From positions 1-64,000 of the forward strand of contig CANQHA010000005.1 in NCBI GenBank assembly GCA_947623585.1: a DNA stretch of 64,000 nucleotides, given 5' to 3'. Under the pieces are notes generated by a model that was not told the origin of the DNA, ran no database searches, and saw nothing but the letters and a program-made list of their open reading frames with translations. Of the stretch, positions 33,301-40,371 are shown one piece after another. The translations under genes were made by a program, and so were the position numbers. Origin of the DNA: an uncultured Clostridia bacterium (GTDB taxonomy: Bacteria; Bacillota; Clostridia; Oscillospirales; Ruminococcaceae). The first letter of the stretch is position 1. Every line of letters begins with the position of its first letter.

Positions 33301-33798
33301 GGCAGCGAGGTCTCGATAATCGGGCTTTTCCGCTCAAAAAAGATGTTCACGACAAAAAGCGGCAAGCTGATGTGCTTTTCGGTTTTCGAGGACGTTTCGG
33401 GAGAAATCGAGGTTATAGTTTTCCCAAACGTTTACGGCGCGGCGAAGCAGCTTTTGCAGCCGGGCGCAAAGCTCGCGATAACCGGCAAGGTCTCGATAAA
33501 AGACGAAGAGGACCCGAAGATACTTGCAGATTCGGTCGAGCCGGTCGAGGAGCTTATCAAAAGGCTTTCAAGCCGAACGCTTTGCATAAGGCTCGGCTCG
33601 TCAGAGCGCGAAAAGATCGAAGCGCTGAGGGAATTCTGCGAAAAAAATATCGGCGAAACGCCGGTTCAGGTCTATCTGAGCGATCTTAAAAAGCTGACCG
33701 TTTTAAAGGGGGCTTCGGGCTGCCGATTAAGCGGCGCGGGGCTTTCCGAGCTCGAAAAGCTCTTCGGAAGACAGAACGTGAGGCTGAAAGGCCGCTGA
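30370..33798 (+). CDS. dnaE: DNA polymerase III alpha subunit DnaE
   Basis: A 1142-aa replicative polymerase. The N-terminal PHP domain begins FVHIHVHSEYSLLDGA. The polymerase active-site acidic residues are in MPDFDIDF (Asp399, Asp401) and KIDFLGLRNL (Asp547). Toward the C-terminus are helix-hairpin-helix and OB-fold regions (about 840-1070). Length is normal for the DnaE type. It starts within the end of whiA (30370), with AGGAG-like GGAGG at about 30360. Last gene of the nine-gene run. Confidence 0.96.
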   Translation: MPEFVHIHVHSEYSLLDGACRIKRLVSRAKQFGMKALAVTDHGNVCAAVEFYNECRAAGIKPIIGCEVYVAPRTRFDKAGKADLSPYHLILLCKNAEGYKNLCKLVSLSYTEGFYSKPRIDFELLEEYHGGLICMSACLAGEVARRLSDGDYDGAKETAQKYRSLFGEDYYIEVQDHGLEEQREILPYQYRLSRELGIKLCATNDCHYIDRSDARAQKLLMCIATNTTENDPDAMTFKTGEFYFKSPEEMTELFAAHPEAISSTVEIAEKCGFDFEFGVTKLPGFSIEGVADNAAYLRDLCEKGFFERYGESPPEGARERLEYELSVIEKMGFVNYYLIVWDFIRYAKSVGIPVGPGRGSGAGSLCAYCVGITGIDPLRYGLLFERFLNPERVSMPDFDIDFCVERRQEVIEYVKRRYGADHVAQIITFGTMAAKNAIRDVARAMALPYSLADRVAKAVPFGYDIQRAIDENSDFREIYQSDPKIRELVDMAKQVEGMPRHASTHAAGVVITDGPVSDYVPLQTNDGQPVTQYTMTVLERLGLLKIDFLGLRNLTVIREAQNAVQKTDPGFDIEKISYDDPEVFKMLARGDTSGVFQFESGGMTSTIMRLVPQNLEDLIAVISLYRPGPMDSIPTYIRNRHDPSKIAYKTPLLEPILGVTYGCVVYQEQVMQIFRSLAGYSYGRADVVRRAMAKKKHDVLEAERKAFVFGDENTPGCLKNGVSESVANQLFDDMLSFASYAFNKSHAAAYATVAYQTAYLKLHYFKEYMAALLTSVLDSASKVTEYTEECESKGVKILGPDVNLSGVGFTSDGDGIRFGLLAIKSLGRGMIDGLIAERESGGPFTSLYDFVERMYGKELNSRAVEALIMSGAFDCFPNNRREMLGNYDVIMSAVSESKRENLEGQFDLFGESGSEPTIPSAAEYPLSELLEMEKETIGIYVSGHPLSEYSGWLFAGGMNTARQIIEGASPDVKSFSDGSEVSIIGLFRSKKMFTTKSGKLMCFSVFEDVSGEIEVIVFPNVYGAAKQLLQPGAKLAITGKVSIKDEEDPKILADSVEPVEELIKRLSSRTLCIRLGSSEREKIEALREFCEKNIGETPVQVYLSDLKKLTVLKGASGCRLSGAGLSELEKLFGRQNVRLKGR

Positions 33799-33836
33799 CG
33801 GCAGGGAAAAAACTTCTCTGAAACCAATAATTGATA

Positions 33837-33865
33837 TTTACAAACAGGTTAAACTGTGATATTAT
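33837..33865 (+). promoter_or_regulatory. sigma-A promoter for nfeD-SPFH
   Basis: TTTACA (33837-33842) and TATTAT (33860-33865), spacing 17 bp, about 50 bases upstream of the nfeD start. Confidence 0.6.
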
Positions 33866-33913
33866 ATATCTGTGCGGAAAACCGCAGCAAAAATCAGCGC
33901 CGGAGGTGTTTTT

Positions 33914-34345
33914 ATGGACGTTATGATGATAGCCGCGTGGATAGCGGTGCTTATCGTCGGCATCGTCGTCGAGGTCATAACGGTGCAGTTTGTATCGATA
34001 TGGTTTGCGGCGGCTTCGCTCGTTCCGCTTATTCTTGCGGGAATGGGCGCGCCGAGATGGGCGCAGTTTGCGGTTTTTGCGGCAGTGACCGCGATACTTT
34101 TGATTTTGACCCGACCGATCGTTCAAAAGCTCCGCGGGGGATTCGTTCGCACCAACGCCGACCTCAACATCGGAAAAACCGCCGTTGTGACCGAGGCCGT
34201 TGACAACGATTCCTCAAAGGGCAGGGCGAAGATCGGCGGAGTGTCATGGAAAGCCGTCAGCGCCGACGGAACCGACATTCCGGAGGGTGAAATAGTCGTC
34301 GTCAAGGATATTGACGGAACCAAGCTGATCGTTGCAAAACGCTGA
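33914..34345 (+). CDS. NfeD family membrane protein (short form)
   Basis: A 143-aa protein with two to three membrane helices (residues about 4-70) and a C-terminal OB-fold of about 65 residues (LNIGKTAVVTEAV ... GTKLIVAKR), the NfeDShort/NfeD1b layout without a protease domain. Start at ATG 33914 behind GGAGGT. Such proteins are nearly always paired with an SPFH/stomatin gene, as here (19-base gap), and help form or stabilise membrane microdomains. Confidence 0.88.
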   Translation: MDVMMIAAWIAVLIVGIVVEVITVQFVSIWFAAASLVPLILAGMGAPRWAQFAVFAAVTAILLILTRPIVQKLRGGFVRTNADLNIGKTAVVTEAVDNDSSKGRAKIGGVSWKAVSADGTDIPEGEIVVVKDIDGTKLIVAKR

Positions 34346-34364
34346 TATTTAAGGAGGAAAAACA

Positions 34365-35321
34365 ATGGAACTGGCAGTCATCATTATCATTCTGTTTATC
34401 TTGTTCTTCATAGTCATCGCGAACTTCAAGATCGTGCCGCAGGCGCAGGTCTTTGTCGTCGAGCGCCTCGGAGCGTTCAACCGCGAGCTTCACACCGGAC
34501 CTCATATGCTTTTCCCGTTTATCGACAAGGTGGTGAAGCGCGTCTCGATAAAAGAGCAGGTCGCCGATTTCAAGCCGCAGCCGGTCATCACAAAGGATAA
34601 CGTCACCATGCAGATCGACACGGTCGTGTTCTTCCAGATAACCGACGCGAAGCTGTATACCTACGGCGTCGAGCGTCCTATCGCCGCTATCGAGAACCTC
34701 ACCGCGACGACCTTGAGAAACATCATCGGCGAGCTCGAGCTCGACTCGACCCTCACCTCAAGAGACACGATAAACGAGAAGATAACAATAATTCTGGACG
34801 AGGCCACCGACCGCTGGGGCATCAAGGTCAACCGCGTCGAGCTTAAAAACATAATCCCTCCGCGTGAGATTCAGGACGCTATGGAGAAGCAGATGAAGGC
34901 CGAGCGCGAGCGCCGCGAGAAGATACTTCAGGCAGAGGGCGATAAGAAGTCGCAGATCCTCGTCGCCGAGGGCGAGAAGCAGTCTAAAATTCTCCGCGCC
35001 GAAGCCGACAAGCAGGCTGAGATACTCAAAGCCGAGGCCGAGCGCGAAGCGATGGTTCTGCGCGCGTCCGCAGTAAAAGAGCAGAAGATACTTGAAGCTC
35101 AGGGCGAGGCCGAAGCTATCGACGCCGTTCAGACCGCACTTGCGGAAAGCCTTAAAAAGCTGAACGCCGCCAACCCCAACGAGAGCGTTCTTACCCTTAA
35201 GAGCCTTGAAGCGTTCGCCAAGGCCGCCGACGGCAAAGCCACGAAGATCATCATTCCGAGCGAGATTCAGGGCGTCGCGGGCCTCGCCGCAGGGCTTAAA
35301 GGAATAATCAAGGACGAATGA
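34365..35321 (+). CDS. SPFH/band-7 (stomatin-like) membrane protein
   Basis: A 318-aa protein: one N-terminal membrane helix (LAVIIIILFILFFIVIANF), the SPFH domain (VPQAQVFVVERLGAFNREL; about residues 25-185) and a long Ala/Glu/Lys-rich coiled coil (about 180-265) with repeated QAEI/KAEAEREA units. QmcA/stomatin-like proteins oligomerise at the membrane and are thought to organise microdomains and protease access. Forms a two-gene unit with nfeD. Confidence 0.93.
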   Translation: MELAVIIIILFILFFIVIANFKIVPQAQVFVVERLGAFNRELHTGPHMLFPFIDKVVKRVSIKEQVADFKPQPVITKDNVTMQIDTVVFFQITDAKLYTYGVERPIAAIENLTATTLRNIIGELELDSTLTSRDTINEKITIILDEATDRWGIKVNRVELKNIIPPREIQDAMEKQMKAERERREKILQAEGDKKSQILVAEGEKQSKILRAEADKQAEILKAEAEREAMVLRASAVKEQKILEAQGEAEAIDAVQTALAESLKKLNAANPNESVLTLKSLEAFAKAADGKATKIIIPSEIQGVAGLAAGLKGIIKDE

Positions 35322-35638
35322 GCGCATAGGCAATCGCGCCGAGCGCCGCCCGCTCCGCCGGGTAAAAAGGTATCCATATTTTCCTCCGCCGGAAAATATG
35401 GATGCTATCGTTTATCACCCCACCCCCGCTATACTGCCTGCGGAACGGAAACACGAATCCGCCCCCTCCCCTTTAAAGGGGAGGGGGCGTTACAAAATGT
35501 ACCTTTCTGCTGTACTTTCGCCGGGGTGGGGTGATTTAAAATAGTATGAAATCATTCCCGGCAGAGGGAATGATTGAATACCTTTTACCCTCTCAGCGTG
35601 CCTTTCGGCAAATGTAGGGATAACCCTCCTCATTTATC
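35322..35638. other. gap occupied by a dispersed repeat
   Basis: No gene; the 35365-35586 repeat fills nearly all of it. The remainder precedes the prmA promoter. Confidence 0.6.
35365..35586 (+). repeat. intact copy of AAAAGGTAT/ATACCTTTT repeat (222 bp)
   Basis: Termini AAAAGGTAT (35365-35373) and ATACCTTTT (35578-35586). Left hairpin ATCCATATTTTCC...GGAAAATATGGAT; right hairpin AATCATTCCC...GGGAATGATT. The central palindrome is CCCCCTCCCCTTTAAAGGGG plus AGGGGG, in which a T on the left and an A on the right replace the G and C seen in other copies, keeping full pairing. Confidence 0.85.
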
Positions 35639-35667
35639 TTGACTGTTTCTCTCGGATATGCTAAACT
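35639..35667 (+). promoter_or_regulatory. sigma-A promoter for prmA
   Basis: TTGACT (35639-35644) and TAAACT (35662-35667) 17 bp apart, 20 bases before the prmA ATG. Confidence 0.65.
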
Positions 35668-35686
35668 AATCCGCGGAGGGATTTTT

Positions 35687-36643
35687 ATGGACTGGAAAGA
35701 ACTGAAAATATACACGCGGCACGAGAGCGTCGAGGACCTGTCGGCGGCGCTTATTTCCGCGGGAATAACAGGGCTTGTGATAAACGACCCCGAGGATATA
35801 AAGGCGTTCGCCGCCGAGAAAAGCTCGAGCTGGGATTACATCGACGAGGAGCTGCTTAAAACTGCGGCCTCGGGCGAGGCGTTCGTCACGGTTTATATCT
35901 CCGAGGACGACGAGGGCGCCGCGATGACCGAGGCGGTCTCAGAGGCGCTTTCAAGGCTCGAGGGGCTCGGAACGCACTGCCGCGTTGAAAGCGGCAGCAT
36001 TCGCGAGGAGGACTGGGCGAACGAGTGGAAAAAGTTTTTCAAGCCGCAGCGCATCGGCGAGAAGATAATAATAAAGCCCTCGTGGGAGAACGTTTCGGAT
36101 TCGGAGCAAAGAAAAATAATAGAGCTCGACCCCGAAAACAGCTTCGGGACCGGAAGACATTATACCACTCAGCTTTGCATCGAGCTGCTCGAAAAATATA
36201 TTCATGAGGGCGACAGCGTTGCCGATTTCGGCTGCGGCAGCGGAATAATCTTTATTTCGGCGATGGCGCTCGGAGCAGGTTCGGCGGTCGGGGTGGATAT
36301 TTCGGAGGACGCCGTGAAAATTTCTCGGAGAAACGCCGCCAAAAACGGCATAGCCGACGAAAAGCTCGAGCTTTATTGCGGAGACGTTATCAGCGACGAA
36401 AAGCTGCGCAAAAAGGTGTGTAAAGGCTATGACCTTGTCGCAGCTAACATCGTGGCGGACGTGCTTCTCGGAATGAAGGACGTTTTTGCCGAGGTGCTTA
36501 AACCCGCGGGAACGCTCGTTTTATCGGGAATTATAGACGATCGGCTCGACGAAGTTATCACTGCTGTAAAGCAGAGTGGCTTTACACTCTTAGAGCAGCT
36601 TCACCGAGACATCTGGAACGCCGCGGCGTTTGTTAAGAATTAA
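35687..36643 (+). CDS. prmA: ribosomal protein L11 methyltransferase
   Basis: A 318-aa SAM-dependent methyltransferase. Start at ATG 35687 behind GGAGGG. An N-terminal substrate-binding domain (about 1-110) is followed by the catalytic domain: ENSFGTGRHYTTQ, SAM loop DFGCGSGIIFISAMALGA, GVDISEDAV and VAANIVADVLL. PrmA normally reads AFGTGxHPTT and DxGxGSG, so the R-H-Y variant is slightly unusual, but the domain order and length fit. Methylates L11 in the known enzyme; the substrate here is inferred. Confidence 0.88.
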   Translation: MDWKELKIYTRHESVEDLSAALISAGITGLVINDPEDIKAFAAEKSSSWDYIDEELLKTAASGEAFVTVYISEDDEGAAMTEAVSEALSRLEGLGTHCRVESGSIREEDWANEWKKFFKPQRIGEKIIIKPSWENVSDSEQRKIIELDPENSFGTGRHYTTQLCIELLEKYIHEGDSVADFGCGSGIIFISAMALGAGSAVGVDISEDAVKISRRNAAKNGIADEKLELYCGDVISDEKLRKKVCKGYDLVAANIVADVLLGMKDVFAEVLKPAGTLVLSGIIDDRLDEVITAVKQSGFTLLEQLHRDIWNAAAFVKN

Positions 36644-36690
36644 ATCACCGATTTTAAATCGCACTGTGCATAAAAACAGCAGGTATTTTT

Positions 36691-36757
36691 TGTCGAAAAT
36701 TCTGAATTTATTTTTCGACAAATTTCGACATTCTTGCGGGCGTCGGTGTAATATAAT
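36691..36757 (+). promoter_or_regulatory. Spo0A-box promoter upstream of the Spo0A-domain gene
   Basis: Three exact copies of the Spo0A box TGTCGAA occur here: 36691-36697 on the plus strand, and 36714-36720 and 36724-36730 as TTCGACA on the other strand, the last two one helical turn apart (10 bp). A -10 box TATAAT lies at 36752-36757. A -35-like TCGACA (36725-36730) overlaps the third box with 21-bp spacing, as in Spo0A-activated sigma-A promoters such as spoIIG, where an over-long spacer is compensated by Spo0A. Confidence 0.75.
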
Positions 36758-36821
36758 TTCAGGGCGGGGTTTTCCCCGAAAGTGAAATGACCGCAAACGC
36801 GGAAAGGAGAAATATTACATA

Positions 36822-37208
36822 ATGTTAGAAGACGCCAACCGTTTCAGACAAATAACCACCTCGCTTTTTGAGCTTGGGGTGAAGCCGCACTTCAAGGGCT
36901 TTGAATACCTCGTCTGCGCGCTGTCGCTCGTTATCGACGAGCCGCAATATCTTCAGAACGTCACAAAGCGCCTCTATCCCGAGGTCGCAAGGCTGTGCGG
37001 CGAGGGGGTCAAGCCGAGCTGCGTCGAACGCTCGATGCGTATCGCCATCGAAAACTGCTTTCTTTACGGCGACAAAGACTTTCAGTACGCCTATTTCGGA
37101 GCCTGCGTCAACCCCGAAAAGGGCAAAACCACCAACGCGGAATTCATCGCCTGCGTGGCGCAGAAGATTCGCCTCTGTGAAACCGCGAAAAAAAGCGCCG
37201 AGGTCTGA
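36822..37208 (+). CDS. stand-alone Spo0A C-terminal DNA-binding domain protein
   Basis: A 128-aa protein that aligns along its whole length with the effector domain of the sporulation regulator Spo0A: FELGVKPHFKGFEYLVCALS, LYPEVARLCGEGVKPSCVERS (recognition region) and NPEKGKTTNAEFIACVAQK. The receiver domain with its phosphorylated Asp is absent, so it cannot respond to the phosphorelay itself. It is preceded by three Spo0A boxes and a promoter with long spacer. It could compete with or replace Spo0A at target sites. The Shine-Dalgarno AAGGAG is about 13 bases from the ATG. Confidence 0.88.
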   Translation: MLEDANRFRQITTSLFELGVKPHFKGFEYLVCALSLVIDEPQYLQNVTKRLYPEVARLCGEGVKPSCVERSMRIAIENCFLYGDKDFQYAYFGACVNPEKGKTTNAEFIACVAQKIRLCETAKKSAEV

Positions 37209-37270
37209 TTTTTTCGCTTTGGCGAGCGGCGCTGCTCGAAAAAATAATAAAACCGAAAGGCGGTGCTTTT

Positions 37271-38014
37271 ATGGACATGGAAAAAATAGGACAATTCGCC
37301 GAGATGCTGAGACGCTGCAAAAACGCCGTGTTTTTCGGCGGAGCAGGGGTCTCGACCGAGAGCGGAGTTAAGGACTATCGCAGCGAGGACGGGCTTTACA
37401 ACACCGTCAGGCAGTACGGCGTGCCGCCCGAGGAGATTCTGAGCCGCACGTTTTTCTTCTCGAAGCCCGAGGTCTTTTACGACTTTTACTACAAATATTT
37501 TTTGCTGAGCACCGCAAGGCCCAACCCTGCGCATATCGCCCTCGCTGAGCTTGAAAGGCGCGGAAAGCTGAGCGCCGTCATCACTCAGAACATCGACGGG
37601 CTTCATCAGGCCGCCGGAAGCAAAAAGGTCTTTGAGCTTCACGGAACTATCGCGAAAAATCGCTGCTGCAAGTGCGGGGCGGATTTTCCGACCGAAAAAA
37701 TCAAGGCGCTCGAGGGCAAAGTCCCTCGCTGCGAGCGCTGCGGCGGGCTTGTCAAGCCCGAGGTCGTTCTTTATGAGGAGCCGCTCGACGAGCGAACCGT
37801 CAACGGCGCGGTCAGGGCGATAGCCTCGGCGGACCTTATGATAATCGGCGGAACTTCGCTCGCGGTATACCCCGCCGCGGGGCTTTTGAGGTATTTCGGG
37901 GGAGAGAGCATCGTTCTCATAAACCGCGGAGAAACAGGCTATGACAGCCGCGCCGACCTTGTTTTCAGAGACAGGATAGGCGAGGTCATGTCGGAAGCGA
38001 TGAAGCTGATATAA
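37271..38014 (+). CDS. NAD-dependent protein deacylase, Sir2 family
   Basis: A 247-aa cytoplasmic sirtuin: NAD loop GGAGVSTESGVKDYRS (the usual GIPDFRS is GVKDYRS here), TQNIDGLHQAAGS with the catalytic region ELHGT, and a four-Cys zinc site (CCKCG and CERCGG). Removes acyl groups from lysine using NAD. Start ATG 37271, ribosome binding site AGGCGGTG. Followed by a terminator. Confidence 0.9.
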   Translation: MDMEKIGQFAEMLRRCKNAVFFGGAGVSTESGVKDYRSEDGLYNTVRQYGVPPEEILSRTFFFSKPEVFYDFYYKYFLLSTARPNPAHIALAELERRGKLSAVITQNIDGLHQAAGSKKVFELHGTIAKNRCCKCGADFPTEKIKALEGKVPRCERCGGLVKPEVVLYEEPLDERTVNGAVRAIASADLMIIGGTSLAVYPAAGLLRYFGGESIVLINRGETGYDSRADLVFRDRIGEVMSEAMKLI

Positions 38015-38018
38015 AATT

Positions 38019-38057
38019 TAGGCGTCGGAGAAGATGAAAGCTCCGGCGCTGTTTTTT
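38019..38057 (+). terminator. intrinsic terminator after the sirtuin gene
   Basis: GGCGTCGGAG (38021-38030) pairs with CTCCGGCGCT (38041-38050, one wobble), followed by GTTTTTTG. Confidence 0.75.
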
Positions 38058-38119
38058 GCAATAATAAGGACGGTTTGCAGCTTTATCCTTGCCTTTGCCG
38101 CAAGCCGAACCGAGCGATT

Positions 38120-38453
38120 AAAAGGTATCCATATTTTCCTCTGCCGGAAAATATGGATGCTATCGTTTATCACCCCACCCCCGGCAAGTTGCCTGCGGGG
38201 AGGAAAGTTAGAGAGCCCCCGCCCCTCAAGGGGCGGGGGCGGGGTTGGCTCGTTTGCCTCGCTCGGCGCTCGGCAAATGGGGAACCCCCGGCGAGGGTTC
38301 CCCATGTCGCAACCGTCCACAGGACGGATTGCTCCGTCCCCTCCTGCGCTTCGCTTCGCAAAAGATTCCGCTTCTGCGGAAGCGGTGAGGGGCGCTACCC
38401 CCTCAACCCCCGCAAGCCTTTTGTATAAGGCTTGACCGAAAACTTTTAATTTT
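38120..38453 (+). repeat. long-form or chimeric copy of the AAAAGGTAT repeat
   Basis: It starts with the normal left end: AAAAGGTAT (38120-38128), the ATCCATATTTTCC hairpin, CACCCCACCCCC and the palindrome GCCCCCGCCCCTCAAGGGGC. Then, instead of the usual right end, there are further hairpins (GGGAACCC...GGGTTCCC near 38282-38304; CCGTCCACAGGACGG near 38321) and finally GCAAGCCTTTTGTATAAGGC with a run of AAAACTTTTAATTTTG to 38453. The same order occurs reversed at 56423-56753. Confidence 0.65.
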
Positions 38454-38475
38454 GTGCGCCTTGGGCGTTCCCCCA

Positions 38476-39042
38476 TCACCTCGCCCCGGTTCTTAATGTC
38501 CTGAACCCGTGAAGGTCGTATTCGCGGACAAAGCCCGAGACGTCCGCTCCCTTTGAAAGATAGTGTATCAAAAGCAGCGCGCAGGCGCGTGCGTCGCTGC
38601 CGGCGTTGTGGTGGTCAAGCTCGATGCCGAGCTCGCGGCACATGGTGTTCAGCTTGTGGTCGGGCATGGCCGCCTCGACCCGCTTTCCCATCGTGCAGGT
38701 GCAGGCATAGCGCGTTTTTTCGGCGCAGGGGATATTGTAAGCGCTGAGACACTTTGAGAGAACGCTCATGTCGAACTGGGCGTTGTGGGCAACCAAAAGC
38801 CCGCTTTTTAATATCGGGCGGATCTTCGGCCAAAGCTGCAAAAAGGTCGGCGCGTTTGCAACGGCTTCGGGCGTTATGCCGGTGAGATATATGTTGAACC
38901 TGTCAAATTCGGCCTCGGGGTTTACAAGAGAATAGAACTCCTCAGCCAAAGCGCCGTTCTCGACGACGCTTATTCCTATGGCGCTCATGCGGTCGTTGCG
39001 GAAATTCGGCGTTTCAACGTCAAAGCAGATGAACCGTGACAC
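38476..39042 (-). CDS. DnaQ-like 3'-5' exonuclease (DEDDh)
   Basis: A 188-aa exonuclease-fold protein. The start is GTG 39042 with GGAGGG just upstream; a longer frame has no ribosome binding site. DEDDh motifs: FDVETPN near the N-terminus, AHNAQFDMSVL in the middle and HHNAGSDARACALLL near the end (catalytic His and Asp). It resembles the proofreading epsilon subunit or stand-alone exonucleases of DNA repair; no polymerase domain is attached. Transcribed divergently from ruvCAB. Confidence 0.88.
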   Translation of the reverse strand: MSRFICFDVETPNFRNDRMSAIGISVVENGALAEEFYSLVNPEAEFDRFNIYLTGITPEAVANAPTFLQLWPKIRPILKSGLLVAHNAQFDMSVLSKCLSAYNIPCAEKTRYACTCTMGKRVEAAMPDHKLNTMCRELGIELDHHNAGSDARACALLLIHYLSKGADVSGFVREYDLHGFRTLRTGAR

Positions 39043-39074
39043 TTTGATCCCTCCGTTGAAATATTGCTGAAAGA

Positions 39075-39104
39075 ATAATACCACATTTTGACCAAAACCG
39101 TCAA
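39075..39104 (-). promoter_or_regulatory. promoter for the exonuclease gene
   Basis: On the minus strand TTGACG (39104-39099) and TATTAT (39080-39075) with 18-bp spacing, 33 bases from the GTG start. Confidence 0.6.
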
Positions 39105-39127
39105 CATTTTCGAGTACCATTTTTCTC

Positions 39128-39156
39128 TTGATTATTTTGAAACGTTGTGCTATAAT
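39128..39156 (+). promoter_or_regulatory. sigma-A promoter for the ruvC-to-clpE-like gene run
   Basis: TTGATT (39128-39133) and TATAAT (39151-39156), spacing 17 bp, about 40 bases before ruvC. No terminator is apparent up to 51374, so twelve genes may share it. Confidence 0.75.
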
Positions 39157-39197
39157 AAACTGAATATGTATACTGGTATCATGGGGAGGTGCGGTAT

Positions 39198-39752
39198 TTG
39201 AGGATCCTCGGCATAGACCCCGGCTATGCGACGGTGGGCTTCGGGATTTTGGATTATGACGGCAGAGAGTTCTCGGTCGTAAATTTCGGCGCGATAACCA
39301 CTACCCCCGAATCGCCTTTTGCGGAGCGGCTCATGACTATACATCGTGATATGTGCGACGTTATCGACCTCTATAAGCCCGACGCGCTTTCGATGGAAAA
39401 GCTGTTTTTTAACACAAACCACACTACCGCGATAGACGTCGCTCAGGCGAGGGGAGTTATCATGCTCGCCGCGGTGCAAAAATCGGTCTCGGTGAACGAA
39501 TATACGCCGCTTCAGGTGAAAAGCTCGGTCGTGGGATACGGCAGAGCGGAAAAACGGCAGATCCAGGAAATGGTCAGAACCATTCTTCGTCTCAAAGAGG
39601 TGCCGAAGCCCGACGATACCGCCGACGCCCTCGCGCTTGCGATAGCGCACGGACACTATGCCAGCTCGGCGGCCTATGCGGAATACTCAAAGCACAGCTA
39701 TTCGAGCGGCGACTATCAGAAATATCGCAGAGGAAAGGACGGAACAAGATGA
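39198..39752 (+). CDS. ruvC: Holliday junction resolvase RuvC
   Basis: A 184-aa endonuclease that cuts Holliday junctions. The TTG at 39198 is chosen over an earlier in-frame GTG (39189) because it gives the canonical N-terminus RILGIDPGYATVGFG and lies seven bases after GGGGAGGT. The acidic catalytic residues are visible in GIDPG, SMEKLFFN and KPDDTADALALAIAH. Overlaps ruvA by four bases. Confidence 0.93.
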   Translation: MRILGIDPGYATVGFGILDYDGREFSVVNFGAITTTPESPFAERLMTIHRDMCDVIDLYKPDALSMEKLFFNTNHTTAIDVAQARGVIMLAAVQKSVSVNEYTPLQVKSSVVGYGRAEKRQIQEMVRTILRLKEVPKPDDTADALALAIAHGHYASSAAYAEYSKHSYSSGDYQKYRRGKDGTR

Positions 39753-40357
39753 TATACAGCCTTACGGGAAAAATTCTTCTGACGACCCCCGAGCTTGCCG
39801 TCATCGAGTGCGGCGGGGTCGGATATGCCTGCAAGACCACTCTTTTTACCATCGAGCAGCTTTCGGGACGGGAAACCGCAACGCTTTACACCTTTATGGC
39901 GGTCAGAGAGGACGCGGTCGAGCTTTTCGGGTTCGCCTCGCAGGAGGAGCTTGAATGTTTCAAGCTGCTTACCTCGGTGAGCGGAGTCGGCTCAAAATTC
40001 GCCCTCGCGATACTTTCAAGCCTCACGCCCGATCAGGTCGCCCTTGCGATAGCCTCGCAGGACGCCGTCGCTTTCACAAAGATCAAGGGCGTCGGCAACA
40101 AGATAGCGCAAAGAATTGTTATGGAGCTTAAAGACAAGATCGCGAAGGACTTCGCCTTTATCGGAGCGAAATCGGGAGTTGATCTCGGGGCGGTTTCAAA
40201 CGGCTCGTCCAACGCCTCGGAGGCCGTCGCAGCGCTCGTTGTTTTGGGATATACCCAGTCCGAGGCCGCCGCGGCAGTGGCTTCGCTTGAGCAGGGGTTG
40301 AGCATTGACGAAATGATACGCAGAGCGCTGAGATATTTATCCGCGAAAAAATTCTGA
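39749..40357 (+). CDS. ruvA: Holliday junction branch migration protein RuvA
   Basis: A 202-aa DNA-binding subunit: N-terminal OB fold (YSLTGKILLTTPELAVIECGG), two helix-hairpin-helix motifs (LLTSVSGVGSKFALAIL and FTKIKGVGNKIAQRIVMEL) and a C-terminal three-helix domain (ALVVLGYTQSEAAAAV) that contacts RuvB. Typical length. Confidence 0.95.
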   Translation: MIYSLTGKILLTTPELAVIECGGVGYACKTTLFTIEQLSGRETATLYTFMAVREDAVELFGFASQEELECFKLLTSVSGVGSKFALAILSSLTPDQVALAIASQDAVAFTKIKGVGNKIAQRIVMELKDKIAKDFAFIGAKSGVDLGAVSNGSSNASEAVAALVVLGYTQSEAAAAVASLEQGLSIDEMIRRALRYLSAKKF

Positions 40358-40371
40358 GTGGGGTGCGCTGA

